From contig NZ_JBEQZJ010000003.1 in NCBI RefSeq assembly GCF_045223415.1, forward strand, positions 51,895 to 115,894: a DNA stretch of 64,000 bases, read 5' to 3'. How positions within the stretch are numbered: the stretch's first letter is position 1; the number at the start of each line of letters is the position of its first letter. The notes under the pieces were generated by a model, which had not been told where the DNA came from, searched no databases, and worked only from the letters and a program-made list of their open reading frames with translations. This DNA is from Hoskinsella mucinilytica (GTDB lineage Bacteria; Bacillota_I; Bacilli_A; Erysipelotrichales; Erysipelotrichaceae). Position numbers and translations under genes: made by a program. Shown in pieces: positions 24,258 to 33,437 of the stretch.

Positions 24258-26891
24258 ATGAGTAAGAAATATGTTTACCTTTTTTCTGAAGGAAACGAAC
24301 ACATGCGTGATTTATTAGGCGGTAAAGGTGCTAATCTGGCAGAAATGATGAATTTGGGTATGCCAGTTCCTTTTGGCTTTACTGTAACTACTGAAGCATG
24401 TAATACGTATTATGATGACGGAGAAAAAATCTCTGAAGAAATTCGTAAGGAAATCTTTGATTATTTAATGAAATTAGAGGAGTTGAGTCAGAAGCAATTC
24501 GGTGACCCAAAGAACCCTTTGTTAGTATCCGTAAGATCAGGAGCAAGAGCGTCAATGCCCGGTATGATGGATACCATTTTAAATTTAGGACTCAATGATG
24601 AGGTTGTCGAAGGTGTTGCGACTTTGACCGGAAATCCACGTTTTGCATATGATTCTTATCGTCGTTTCATTCAGATGTTTGCAGATGTTGTCATGGGTTT
24701 AAATAAAGCAAAATTCGAAGAAATCATAGATGAAATGAAAGAAAAGAAGGGTGTAGAACAGGATACTGACCTTGATGCTGATGACATGAAGGAAATGGTA
24801 AAACGTTTTAAGAAATTCTATCAAGAAAGCTTAGAAGAGGATTTCCCTGCTGATCCAAAAGAACAGCTGTTTCGAGCAATCGAAGCGGTATTCCGTTCAT
24901 GGAACAATCCACGTGCAATCTTCTATCGTAAGATGAATGATATTCCGGGAAGTTGGGGAACTGCTGTTAACGTACAGATGATGGTATTCGGTAATATGGG
25001 AAATGATTGTGGTACCGGGGTTGCCTTTACACGTAATCCAAGTACAGGTGAAAATAAGCTATATGGAGAATTCTTAATGAATGCTCAGGGTGAAGATGTA
25101 GTAGCCGGTATTCGTACACCTCAAACCATTGATCGTTTGAAAGAAACAGCGCCTGCTGCTTATCAAAAATTTACTGAAATTTGTGCTTCCTTAGAAAAAC
25201 ATTATAAGAATATGCAGGATATGGAATTCACAATTGAAAAAGGCAATTTGTTTATGTTGCAAACACGTAATGGTAAACGTACAGCAGCAGCTGCTTTGAA
25301 AATTGCTTGTGATATGTATGATGAAGGTATGATTACTCGTGAAGAAGCGTTGATGATGGTGGAACCAAAACAGTTGGATAGTTTATTACATCCACGTTTT
25401 GATGAAGAAGCTTTGAAAAAGGCCAAACCAATTGCATCAGCACTTCCTGCATCCCCAGGGGCAGCTTGTGGGCAGGTCGTATTTACTGCTGAACAGGCAA
25501 TTGAGGAAGCTGCGCTTGGTCACAAGGTTGTTTTGGTTAGATTGGAAACCAGCCCAGAAGATATTGAAGGTATGCATGTATCCGAAGGTATTTTGACGGT
25601 AAGAGGTGGTATGACTTCACATGCTGCTGTTGTTGCTCGTGGTATGGGAACTTGCTGTGTTTCAGGATGTGGTGAAATTAAGATCAATGAAACAGATATG
25701 ACATTTGAAGTGAAGGGTGTCACTTACCATTCAGGTGATTATATTTCTTTAGATGGATCAACTGGTAATATCTATGGAGAAAAAATTCCTACAGTTCCAG
25801 CTGAAATTTCAGGTGATTTTGAGCGCTTTATGAAATGGGCAGATGAGGTTCGTGTATTGAAAGTTAGAACGAATGCGGATACACCTAAGGATGCAGCACA
25901 AGCAGTTGCATTTGGTGCAGAAGGAATCGGTTTGGTTCGTACAGAACACATGTTCTTTGAAGGCGATCGTATCAAGGCAGTGCGTGAAATGATCGTATCT
26001 AAAACAGAAGGTCAAAGAAGAAAAGCACTTGCGAAATTGCTTCCAATGCAACGTGGTGATTTTGAAGGTATTTATGAGGCTATGCATGGATTACCTGTAA
26101 CCATTCGTTATCTTGATCCACCATTACATGAATTCTTACCAACAAGTTCTTATGATATTGCACAATTAGCAAAAGATATGAATATTGATTTGGATGAATT
26201 ACGTGGTGTTATTATGAATTTACATGAATTTAACCCAATGATGGGACATCGTGGATGTCGTCTTGCGATTTCTTATCCTGAAATTGCGGAAATGCAGACA
26301 ACAGCTGTGATCGAAGCAGCGATCAATGTGAATAAAAAACATCCGGATTGGCATATTGAACCTGAAATCATGATACCACTTGTTGGTGATAAGGCTGAAT
26401 TGAAATATGTAAAAGATGTCGTTGTTCGCACTGCTGAGGAAGTATTGAAACGTGAGAATGCGGAAGTAACATATCATGTAGGAACAATGATCGAGATTCC
26501 ACGTGCCGCATTACTGGCAGATGAAATTGCAGAAGAAGCTGAATTCTTCAGCTTTGGAACAAATGACTTGACTCAGATGACCTTTGGTTTTTCAAGAGAT
26601 GATGCTGGTGGATTCTTAAATGATTATTATGAGAAAAAAATCTTTGAACAGGACCCATTTGCCAGAGTAGATCAAAAGGGTGTCGGTAAATTAATTAAGA
26701 TGGCTGTAGACTTAGGTCGCCAAGCTCGCCCAGGTATCAAACTTGGTATTTGTGGTGAACATGGTGGAGATCCTAGCAGTATTGATTTCTGTCACCGTAT
26801 GGGATTGACTTATGTAAGCTGTAGTCCATTTAGAGTGCCTATCGCAAGACTAGCTGCTGCACAAGCTGCTATCACCAATAAAGAAAAATAA
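24258..26891 (+). CDS. ppdK: Pyruvate, phosphate dikinase
   Basis: The 877-residue enzyme interconverts pyruvate + ATP + Pi with phosphoenolpyruvate + AMP + PPi. The N-terminal ATP-grasp domain starts LLGGKGANLAEM and has VSVRSGARASMPGMMDTILN. The swivelling domain carries the phospho-histidine GGMTSHAAVVARGMG (His455), and the C-terminal TIM barrel carries the catalytic Cys in LGICGEHGGDP (Cys832). Both positions agree with the Clostridium symbiosum enzyme. The start has AGAGGAGG and its promoter has a cre site. In anaerobes it can run in the glycolytic direction; repression by glucose would instead fit a gluconeogenic role here (inference). Confidence 0.97.
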   Translation: MSKKYVYLFSEGNEHMRDLLGGKGANLAEMMNLGMPVPFGFTVTTEACNTYYDDGEKISEEIRKEIFDYLMKLEELSQKQFGDPKNPLLVSVRSGARASMPGMMDTILNLGLNDEVVEGVATLTGNPRFAYDSYRRFIQMFADVVMGLNKAKFEEIIDEMKEKKGVEQDTDLDADDMKEMVKRFKKFYQESLEEDFPADPKEQLFRAIEAVFRSWNNPRAIFYRKMNDIPGSWGTAVNVQMMVFGNMGNDCGTGVAFTRNPSTGENKLYGEFLMNAQGEDVVAGIRTPQTIDRLKETAPAAYQKFTEICASLEKHYKNMQDMEFTIEKGNLFMLQTRNGKRTAAAALKIACDMYDEGMITREEALMMVEPKQLDSLLHPRFDEEALKKAKPIASALPASPGAACGQVVFTAEQAIEEAALGHKVVLVRLETSPEDIEGMHVSEGILTVRGGMTSHAAVVARGMGTCCVSGCGEIKINETDMTFEVKGVTYHSGDYISLDGSTGNIYGEKIPTVPAEISGDFERFMKWADEVRVLKVRTNADTPKDAAQAVAFGAEGIGLVRTEHMFFEGDRIKAVREMIVSKTEGQRRKALAKLLPMQRGDFEGIYEAMHGLPVTIRYLDPPLHEFLPTSSYDIAQLAKDMNIDLDELRGVIMNLHEFNPMMGHRGCRLAISYPEIAEMQTTAVIEAAINVNKKHPDWHIEPEIMIPLVGDKAELKYVKDVVVRTAEEVLKRENAEVTYHVGTMIEIPRAALLADEIAEEAEFFSFGTNDLTQMTFGFSRDDAGGFLNDYYEKKIFEQDPFARVDQKGVGKLIKMAVDLGRQARPGIKLGICGEHGGDPSSIDFCHRMGLTYVSCSPFRVPIARLAAAQAAITNKEK

Positions 26892-26940
26892 TTTAAGACT
26901 TTGCTAGATTACTTAGGAAAGTGATGTAGTAAGCTCAATC

Positions 26941-26993
26941 AAACAGATGATAACTAGAGGAAGAACAAGCCTTTATAAATCATCTGTTTTTAT
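26941..26993 (+). terminator. Terminator after ppdK
   Basis: AAACAGATGAT (26941-26951) pairs exactly with ATCATCTGTTT (26979-26989), followed by TTTATA. Confidence 0.7.
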
Positions 26994-27058
26994 AATATCG
27001 TTTTTTTTACGTTTGGATACTTAATCAAACTTATGGCATTTTTAAATTAAAGTTATAA

Positions 27059-27104
27059 TAAAAAAAGAGGCATTTCTGCAGAATATGCTGAAGTGTCTCT
27101 TTAC
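27059..27104 (-). terminator. Terminator of the CmpB-like membrane protein gene
   Basis: On the minus strand AAAGAGACACTTC and GAAATGCCTCTTT pair with G-T wobble and are followed by a T run. It lies about 45 bases beyond the stop of the gene at 27150-27806. Confidence 0.75.
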
Positions 27105-27149
27105 CATGTTAATCACAAGAGTTCTCATAAATGATCATCAAAGAAGCTG

Positions 27150-27806
27150 TTAGTTTTCCTCTGGGCGCATAACAGGGAACTTTTGATACATATATTCATC
27201 ATCATAAGTATGATCAATCCACTCTCCGATTATGGAATAAGGCTTTATATTTTGATCTCGTAAAGCCATTCTGCCAAATGCAGTATAGGTCAAAATCACA
27301 TCAAAGATAATAAAGATAAGAAGAATCATATATAGAGGGTGACCTATTTTATAAGGGATTTTTTCAAGCCATTTTGAAATGAAAGGATAGATGACTTTCA
27401 TTAGAATGGTTCCGCCAATACCCCAGCCTATCATAAACGGTATCGTAGTTCGTCCCGCAATATTCAAGAAATAATCTGAATAATCCCAAAACTCAACATG
27501 AAAGAACGTATCGGCAATCCAACTTGTCATAAATTCCGTAACTCCTCCAATCAAGGAAGCATATAATAATGTTTTCCATAATGGACGTGCATCATTGTGT
27601 TTCCCTAGAAATAGGATGAAAATTGCGATCCCTACGCCATAAATAGGACTAAAAGGACCATAAAGCAGTCCTTGTCGATCAGAATAGGTGCCATATTTCA
27701 CGAAGTTTAATATTTCTTCATAATATGTGCCTATGATACAGCCTATTACAAAAAAAATAAATATTTTTGTAAAACAATACCCCTTAGCAAAAATTTTAGT
27801 TTCCAT
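27150..27806 (-). CDS. CmpB-like 'ABC-transporter type IV' membrane protein (PF06541 type)
   Basis: The 218-residue protein has about five TM segments and family marks GTYYEEILNFVKYGTYSDRQG, then LLYGPFSPIYGVGIAIF and GGVTEFMTSWI with the EFWDYS motif. This domain family is widespread in Firmicutes and named as a putative ABC permease, but no ATPase lies nearby and the function is unknown. The start has a GGGAGAG site. It is a single-gene unit facing away from the histidine kinase gene. Confidence 0.75.
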   Translation of the reverse strand: METKIFAKGYCFTKIFIFFVIGCIIGTYYEEILNFVKYGTYSDRQGLLYGPFSPIYGVGIAIFILFLGKHNDARPLWKTLLYASLIGGVTEFMTSWIADTFFHVEFWDYSDYFLNIAGRTTIPFMIGWGIGGTILMKVIYPFISKWLEKIPYKIGHPLYMILLIFIIFDVILTYTAFGRMALRDQNIKPYSIIGEWIDHTYDDEYMYQKFPVMRPEEN

Positions 27807-28220
27807 GGTAAAACTCTCCCTTCTTTATCATCATACCATAGCAAGAATTATTACGGAAAAAAAGGAAGATTTTTATTTTCTATAAATGCATTTTGTATCA
27901 TAACGTAGAATAGGAATCAATGAATGATGAAATTATTCGAATACATTAATTTAAAGTATTGAATACTATAAAAATAGGGAGTGAAATTACCTAATAAAAG
28001 TAATCTTAAAAATATTTTACAGACCTTAAATTATCAAAATCGCTACTGTTTTATTTAAAATTTTGTTTTTTATTCCCAATGAAGGTACCACTGGATAGGT
28101 TTTTTTTAGAATAGGTGTGTGAAAGTAAGTTTTTTACTATTTTATCCTTTCCTTTATAGAATATTCATTATACAATATTAACATATGTGGTCTTCCATTC
28201 ATAAGAGGAGTGTAAGGATA
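27807..28220. other. AT-rich intergenic region without a gene
   Basis: This 414-base divergent gap has stops in all frames and no structured RNA that I recognise. AGTATTGAATACT (27955-27967) is a 13-bp palindrome and TACAAT (28171-28176) could be a -10 box for the histidine kinase gene, without a convincing -35. Confidence 0.5.
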
Positions 28221-30983
28221 ATGCAAATCATAAAAAAAGGATACATAGGTGAACAACAAGCAATCTTTGAGCAGTTGGATGTTGGAATGAGTCAGGTTAT
28301 TTTAAGTGAAAATATTGATATACTATGGTGCAATCACTATTTTTATGAATCACTTTGTTATCAAGAACAAGTGTTTCTTTCTTTATATCCTGATTGGAAG
28401 CACTGTTTATTTTCATATCCCAAGGAATTTCAGAAATTAAAGGAACTTCTTTTTATGATGAAATCGCAACATCGAAAGAAACAGACCTTAACCGTGCATC
28501 TTCCACATCATGAAAAAACAACCATCTGGGCTAAACTTACCATTACCTTATTGGAAGGAGCTATAGATGATCATCCTGTATATTCTATTTTATTCACAGA
28601 TATTGATGATGTAATGCGAGAATTAGAAAATATAAGAGCAAGTGAAGAAGAGCGAGAAGAGAATTTCAAATGGATGATGTCTGAATACGCAGGCAATGTT
28701 TATATGAGTGATATGGATACCTATGAATTACTTTATGTAAATAAAATGGCCTGTCAGACGTTACAACATTCCGCAGATGAAGTGATTGGTAAGAAATGTT
28801 ATGAAGTCATCCAAGGAAGGACCTCTCCTTGTCCATTTTGTACAAATAATCGTTTGAATAGAGAACAAACCTATGAATGGGAATTTTTCAATCCGAATTT
28901 AAATCGAACCTTTATGATTAAAAATAGAGAATTGAATTGGCATGGACATAGAACCCGAATAGAGCTATCTTATGATATGTTTAGCGCAGAATATAAATTA
29001 GCGAAAAAAGATCAGGAAAGAGAAGCTATTCTTCAGACGATTCCCGGTGCATTGGCACGTTTGGATGCTCGTGATTTTAGTAAAATCTTATGGTACAATG
29101 GTAGACTATTAGATATGATTGGTTATACGACCCAACAATTTGAAAGTGAATTAAATTCCCGTTGTACTTATATGAAGGAAGAAGATTTCAATCGTGCATC
29201 ACAATTAGCACAAACATTGACAAAGACCGGAGATAATGTGATTTTTGAAGCTAATATCCTAACACGTGATAAAGAGGAACGTATCTTAATGATAACGCTG
29301 TGTTATATTAGTGGAGAAGACAGTTGGGATGGTATTCCTTCTTATTACAGTATTGCCTTAGATATCACAAAGGATCGAGTAGAACAAGCAAGACAAAGAA
29401 AAGCGTTGGAAGAGGCCTATGATACCGCAAGAGTAGCATCGCAAGCGAAAACGAATTTTCTATCCTCCATGTCTCATGATATCAGAACACCAATGAACGC
29501 CATTGTTGGAATGGCAACGATCGCTCAAGCAAATATCGATTCACAAGAAAAGGTACACGATTGTTTAAATAAAATTAATATATCTAGTAGGCATTTATTA
29601 AGTTTGATCAATGAAGTCTTGGATATGTCAAAAATCGAAAGTGGTAAGATCGATTTGATGTTGGAAACCGTTGAACTTTCTGAATTGGTTGAAAATATAT
29701 CCAATATTTGTAGACCGATGATGAATCGTAAACATCAAGATTTTAAGATCGTAATCGATTGTGTCAATCATGAAAAGATCATTACTGATGGGGATCGTTT
29801 ACAACAGATTTGTATGAATCTTTTGTCCAATGCAATGAAGTACACACCTGAACATGGACATATCAGCTTACAAATCCATGAAGTTCCTTCTTTGATACCG
29901 GGAAAGGGACGTTTTGAATTTATCTTTACTGACGATGGTATAGGAATGTCTGAGGAATTTATTCCACACATTTTTGAGGCGTTTTCAAGAGCTGAGGATT
30001 CTAGAATCAGTAAAATTCAAGGAACCGGTTTGGGTATGGCAATCACGGAAAATATCGTTCATATGATGAATGGAACCATAGAAGTGAAAAGCGAGCTTGG
30101 AAAGGGTAGTCAATTTATCGTGTCGATTCCCTTGCAGATACAAGAAGAGGAACAAAAGATAGACGAGCAATTGAGTGGTAACGCTGTCCTTGTAGTAGAT
30201 GATGATCAGATCGTATGTGAAAATGCTGTATTATTGTTAAATGAGTTGGGTATGCGTGGAAAATGGGTGTTATCAGGTCGAGAAGCAATCACTTATGTAG
30301 TACAAGCACATGAAGAGAAGAATGATTTTTTTGCGGTCATCTTAGATTGGAAGATGCCGGATCTAAGTGGATTGGATACATTAAGAATAATCAGAAAAGA
30401 ATTAGGAGATGATATACCGATCATTATTATCTCAGCCTATGATTTTACGGAAATAGAAGAAGAATTCGTCAAAGCGGGTGCAGATGCCTTTATCACCAAG
30501 CCACTATTTAAGTCTAAGATGCTTCATGTATTAGAATTGTTCTGTACGAGCAATCGATTGGATAATGCAAATACGGAGATAGAAGAAACATATTCTTCAC
30601 TATGCGGAAAACGAGTATTATTAGCTGAAGATAATGAATTGAATCGAGAAATCGCAGTTGAATTACTTGCTTTACAGGGGATTTTAGTTGATTGTGCACA
30701 GGATGGTATCGAGGCCTTAGATAAATATAAAGCTTCTGATCTTGGTTATTATACCGCTATTTTAATGGATATCCAGATGCCGGAGATGGATGGCTATGAA
30801 GCAACGAAAGCCATTCGTCGATTGGATCGAGAAGATGCGAAGGAAATACCTATCATTGCATTAACAGCCAATGCTTTCTTATCCGATGTCATATCTGCGC
30901 AAAGTGCAGGAATGAATGATCATGTCGCAAAACCAATAGATGTAGAACATTTGGTTGAAGTATTACAAAAATATATCAAATAA
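28221..30983 (+). CDS. Hybrid sensor histidine kinase with PAS domains and two receiver domains
   Basis: The 920-residue protein has no TM segment and appears cytosolic. It has PAS-like sensing regions: about 1-150, 160-260 with a CPFC pair at Cys204/Cys207, and 270-395. The HisKA domain has phospho-acceptor His419 (SSMSHDIRTPMN), followed by HATPase (N box NLLSNAMKY, GTGLGMAI). Receiver 1 has the acceptor Asp709 (ILDWKMPDLSG) and receiver 2 has Asp850 (ILMDIQMPEMDG). The last part has no DNA-binding output. ATG 28221 has AAGAGGAG upstream; an earlier in-frame ATG (28185) has none. No separate response regulator is encoded nearby, so the output partner is unknown. Confidence 0.93.
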   Translation: MQIIKKGYIGEQQAIFEQLDVGMSQVILSENIDILWCNHYFYESLCYQEQVFLSLYPDWKHCLFSYPKEFQKLKELLFMMKSQHRKKQTLTVHLPHHEKTTIWAKLTITLLEGAIDDHPVYSILFTDIDDVMRELENIRASEEEREENFKWMMSEYAGNVYMSDMDTYELLYVNKMACQTLQHSADEVIGKKCYEVIQGRTSPCPFCTNNRLNREQTYEWEFFNPNLNRTFMIKNRELNWHGHRTRIELSYDMFSAEYKLAKKDQEREAILQTIPGALARLDARDFSKILWYNGRLLDMIGYTTQQFESELNSRCTYMKEEDFNRASQLAQTLTKTGDNVIFEANILTRDKEERILMITLCYISGEDSWDGIPSYYSIALDITKDRVEQARQRKALEEAYDTARVASQAKTNFLSSMSHDIRTPMNAIVGMATIAQANIDSQEKVHDCLNKINISSRHLLSLINEVLDMSKIESGKIDLMLETVELSELVENISNICRPMMNRKHQDFKIVIDCVNHEKIITDGDRLQQICMNLLSNAMKYTPEHGHISLQIHEVPSLIPGKGRFEFIFTDDGIGMSEEFIPHIFEAFSRAEDSRISKIQGTGLGMAITENIVHMMNGTIEVKSELGKGSQFIVSIPLQIQEEEQKIDEQLSGNAVLVVDDDQIVCENAVLLLNELGMRGKWVLSGREAITYVVQAHEEKNDFFAVILDWKMPDLSGLDTLRIIRKELGDDIPIIIISAYDFTEIEEEFVKAGADAFITKPLFKSKMLHVLELFCTSNRLDNANTEIEETYSSLCGKRVLLAEDNELNREIAVELLALQGILVDCAQDGIEALDKYKASDLGYYTAILMDIQMPEMDGYEATKAIRRLDREDAKEIPIIALTANAFLSDVISAQSAGMNDHVAKPIDVEHLVEVLQKYIK

Positions 30984-30985
30984 GA

Positions 30986-31018
30986 AAAGGTCCATGAGTT
31001 GTCATGGGCTTTTATTGT
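30986..31018 (+). terminator. Terminator after the hybrid kinase gene
   Basis: An imperfect hairpin (AAGGTCCATGA / TCATGGGCTTT) with a short loop ends in TTTATT, three bases after the stop. Confidence 0.65.
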
Positions 31019-31059
31019 TTGATTAAAATGTGAAATATTGTGAAATGGATCATATCAAC

Positions 31060-31090
31060 TTGACTTAAAGTAAACTTTAACTGATATCAT
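31060..31090 (+). promoter_or_regulatory. MerR-type promoter with 19-bp spacer
   Basis: TTGACT (31060-31065) and TATCAT (31085-31090) are 19 bases apart. The spacer holds the perfect dyad TTAAAGT-aa-ACTTTAA (31065-31080). This overlong spacer with a central dyad is the hallmark of MerR-activated promoters. A TGTGAA direct repeat (31029-31044) lies just upstream. Confidence 0.85.
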
Positions 31091-31132
31091 CTCTTCATCT
31101 GGTGAAGTTGAATGAAGAAATGAGGTGTTGAA

Positions 31133-31282
31133 GTGAAGAAATTACATTGTATACAGATAAATCGTCATATTCATACAAATAAATGGAGTATGCTATATTG
31201 TGAGGAATCAGCTTGTACGACTCGCCTTTTAACACGATACAATGTTAAAAGTCGCCAAAACGAAGGGTGTAAGTTTTCATGA
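31133..31282 (+). CDS. Small Cys-containing protein (49 aa) in the MerR operon
   Basis: A short ORF starts at GTG 31133 with GAGGTG five bases upstream. It overlaps the flavodoxin-like gene by four bases (ATGA). The 49 residues are basic and contain four Cys (C6, C23, C28, C46) and three His. It may be a small metal-binding or leader peptide. I do not recognise the family. The ribosome binding site and stop/start overlap make translation likely. Confidence 0.55.
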   Translation: MKKLHCIQINRHIHTNKWSMLYCEESACTTRLLTRYNVKSRQNEGCKFS

Positions 31283-31773
31283 TGAAAACTGCTGTCATCT
31301 ATTTTTCTCATACGGGAAATTCTCGTAATATTGCCAGATATATACAAAAAAGAGTTCCGTGTGATTTGTATGCTGTATTGGTAGAGCATCCATATGCGAA
31401 AACTTGTCAAGCCTTAACATTGGAAAACGGATCAATAGAAAAACGATATCAAAAGGATAAAAAAAGCATTATGGAAACATATGAACTGCTGATTTTTTGT
31501 ACACCGATATGGTGGTATCGGATTGCGCCTGCATCTATCAACTTACTCAAAGAAATCGATACAAATGGAAAAGTATTGATTCCTTTCTTGGCACATGGTG
31601 GTTATGGAATCGGAAATAGCAGTGAGGAGCTTCATCAATATTGCCCAAATGCCCACATTCCATGGATCAACATCATTCCTTTTCATATGAAAAAAATGGC
31701 GATTTCATTTCAGGAATTAAACCAAATGATTAAAAACATCACATACATACAGAAAAAGGGTGTGAAGGAATGA
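31279..31773 (+). CDS. Flavodoxin-like protein
   Basis: The 164-residue protein has the flavodoxin FMN-phosphate loop at the N-terminus (YFSHTGNSRNIARYI) and the second loop with FCTPIWWYRIAPASINLL and FLAHGGYGIGNS, as in the flavodoxin_4-type proteins of Firmicutes. It is probably a soluble FMN electron carrier or reductase. The gene follows a MerR-type promoter, which suggests induction by electrophile or redox stress. The next gene overlaps by four bases. Confidence 0.87.
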   Translation: MMKTAVIYFSHTGNSRNIARYIQKRVPCDLYAVLVEHPYAKTCQALTLENGSIEKRYQKDKKSIMETYELLIFCTPIWWYRIAPASINLLKEIDTNGKVLIPFLAHGGYGIGNSSEELHQYCPNAHIPWINIIPFHMKKMAISFQELNQMIKNITYIQKKGVKE

Positions 31774-32090
31774 AGGAAATCTATCAATTTTTTTCTAAAA
31801 CAGAAGTAGAGAAACTACCAAAATATGCAAATTGCATTATAAATCAAGAAGATAACATATCAAACACGACATTAAGCAAAGAACAAGTGTTATTACTACA
31901 AACACTTTACCAGGCAATCCAACGATATAAAGAGCCTATCCTATGGCAATGTTATTTGCTGGTAGAAAGAAAGGCATTTCACATAGAAAGGGATGATTGG
32001 TGCTATTTATGTGATTTGTTAATAGAAGAGCTGAACGGAACGTTACCATTATTTGATTATGTAGATCAATTAAAACAAAGAGGAGTGTGA
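31770..32090 (+). CDS. Hypothetical protein (106 aa)
   Basis: This acidic, mostly helical protein has three Cys (Cys23, Cys61 and a CYLC-type pair near residues 78-81) and no TM segment. I do not recognise the family. It overlaps the flavodoxin-like gene by four bases (ATGA) and precedes the FemAB-like gene by five bases, so it is part of the MerR-controlled operon. Confidence 0.6.
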   Translation: MKEIYQFFSKTEVEKLPKYANCIINQEDNISNTTLSKEQVLLLQTLYQAIQRYKEPILWQCYLLVERKAFHIERDDWCYLCDLLIEELNGTLPLFDYVDQLKQRGV

Positions 32091-32095
32091 GGTGT

Positions 32096-33358
32096 ATGGA
32101 ATTTGTTGTATTAGACACACAGGAATACGATCGTTTTGCTAGAAATCATCCATATCGTAATTATCTTAACTCATTATATGCTTTTGAAGTAAAACGATAT
32201 TATGGTTATGAAAATCACTTTGTAGGCGTAAAAAAGGATGGGGAGTTGCTGGGCGCTGCGGCGATTTCCTTATCCCCTTTAATGAAATTCTATCGTTATG
32301 CATATGCACAAAGAGGCTTTTTAATTGATTTTCAAGATCAGGAACTACTTTCTTTTTTTACAGAAAAATTGAAAAGTTATTTAAAAAAACAAAACGTCAT
32401 TTATTTGCGTATGGATCCTTATGTGATGCTACAACAACGAGATGAGGATGGAGCAATCATTGAAGAAGGATGGAAAAATTTTGCCTTATTAAGTCATTTA
32501 AAAACCAATGGATATCATCATCAGGGATTTACCACCGGGTTTTCTTCAACGAGTCAAGTACGATGGATGATGGTGTTAGATCTAAAGGATAAGAGTGAAG
32601 CACAGATATTTCAAGAATTGAATCAAAGAACACGATGGAGCATTCGTAAAGCTGAAAGGCTTGGTGTCGAGATCAGAGAGCTAAAGGAAGAGGAATTAGA
32701 TCGCTTCTATGAAATGATGGAATATACTTCATTTACAAGACATTTTTTGAACATGCCATTATCTCATTATAAAGCCCAGCGAGAAATTTTCGGAAGTGAT
32801 AGAGCTAAATTTCTCATGGCATATTTGGATTGTGATAAGGTAACTCTACGCTTACAGGATGCTTATGATGAGAAAATGAAGGAGCTAAGTGAAGTTAAGC
32901 AAACTTTATTAGAGCATCCGGATTCTAAAAAATATCGTAAGAAAAAAGCTTCCATTCTGGAAGAGATGGTTGCTATGAAGCAACAAAGCGCACAAATAGA
33001 ACAATTAAAGAAGAAACATGGGAATATCATTGATATCGCCACTGCTTATTTTATTCTTTATGAGAATGAAATTGTTTATGTATCCAGTGGAGCTTTTGAT
33101 GAATTTCGCAGTTTTAATGGACCTTATGCTATTCAATGGTATATGATCAAAGAGGCATTGAACCAAGGTATCGCTCGTTATAATTTCTATGGTACCAGTG
33201 GGATCTTTCACAAAGATGCTCCGGATTATGGGGTGTATTTGTTTAAAAAAGGATTCCATGCACATGTAGAAGAGTTGATCGGAGATTTTATTTTACCGAT
33301 TCAACCAATGAAATATCGACTCTATCGTAGATGGAAAGGAAAAATAGCCGAACTTTGA
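32096..33358 (+). CDS. FemAB/MurM-family peptidoglycan bridge aminoacyltransferase
   Basis: The 420-residue protein has the two GNAT-like halves of FemABX enzymes: AAAISLSPLMKFYRYAYAQRGFLIDF, then RWSIRKAERLGVEIREL and FNGPYAIQWYMIKEALNQG with YNFYGTSGIF near the end. A coiled-coil insertion (residues about 255-310, DEKMKELSEVKQTLL…) is also typical. These enzymes add amino acids from aminoacyl-tRNA to the lipid II peptide, forming the interpeptide bridge. ATG 32096 has AGGAG upstream; GTG 32087 is less well placed. Its place in a MerR redox-type operon is unusual. Confidence 0.9.
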   Translation: MEFVVLDTQEYDRFARNHPYRNYLNSLYAFEVKRYYGYENHFVGVKKDGELLGAAAISLSPLMKFYRYAYAQRGFLIDFQDQELLSFFTEKLKSYLKKQNVIYLRMDPYVMLQQRDEDGAIIEEGWKNFALLSHLKTNGYHHQGFTTGFSSTSQVRWMMVLDLKDKSEAQIFQELNQRTRWSIRKAERLGVEIRELKEEELDRFYEMMEYTSFTRHFLNMPLSHYKAQREIFGSDRAKFLMAYLDCDKVTLRLQDAYDEKMKELSEVKQTLLEHPDSKKYRKKKASILEEMVAMKQQSAQIEQLKKKHGNIIDIATAYFILYENEIVYVSSGAFDEFRSFNGPYAIQWYMIKEALNQGIARYNFYGTSGIFHKDAPDYGVYLFKKGFHAHVEELIGDFILPIQPMKYRLYRRWKGKIAEL

Positions 33359-33381
33359 TACGATATTATGCAATATTTTAC

Positions 33382-33412
33382 TTGACTTAAAGTGTACTCC
33401 AAGTCTTACAAT
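33382..33412 (+). promoter_or_regulatory. Second MerR-type promoter (merR autoregulation)
   Basis: TTGACT (33382-33387) and TACAAT (33407-33412) have a 19-bp spacer with an imperfect dyad (ACTTAAAGT-gt-ACTCCAAGT). The first 13 bases are identical with the promoter at 31060. Confidence 0.85.
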
Positions 33413-33437
33413 ATAGATAGGAAAGGAGTGTAGGGAT

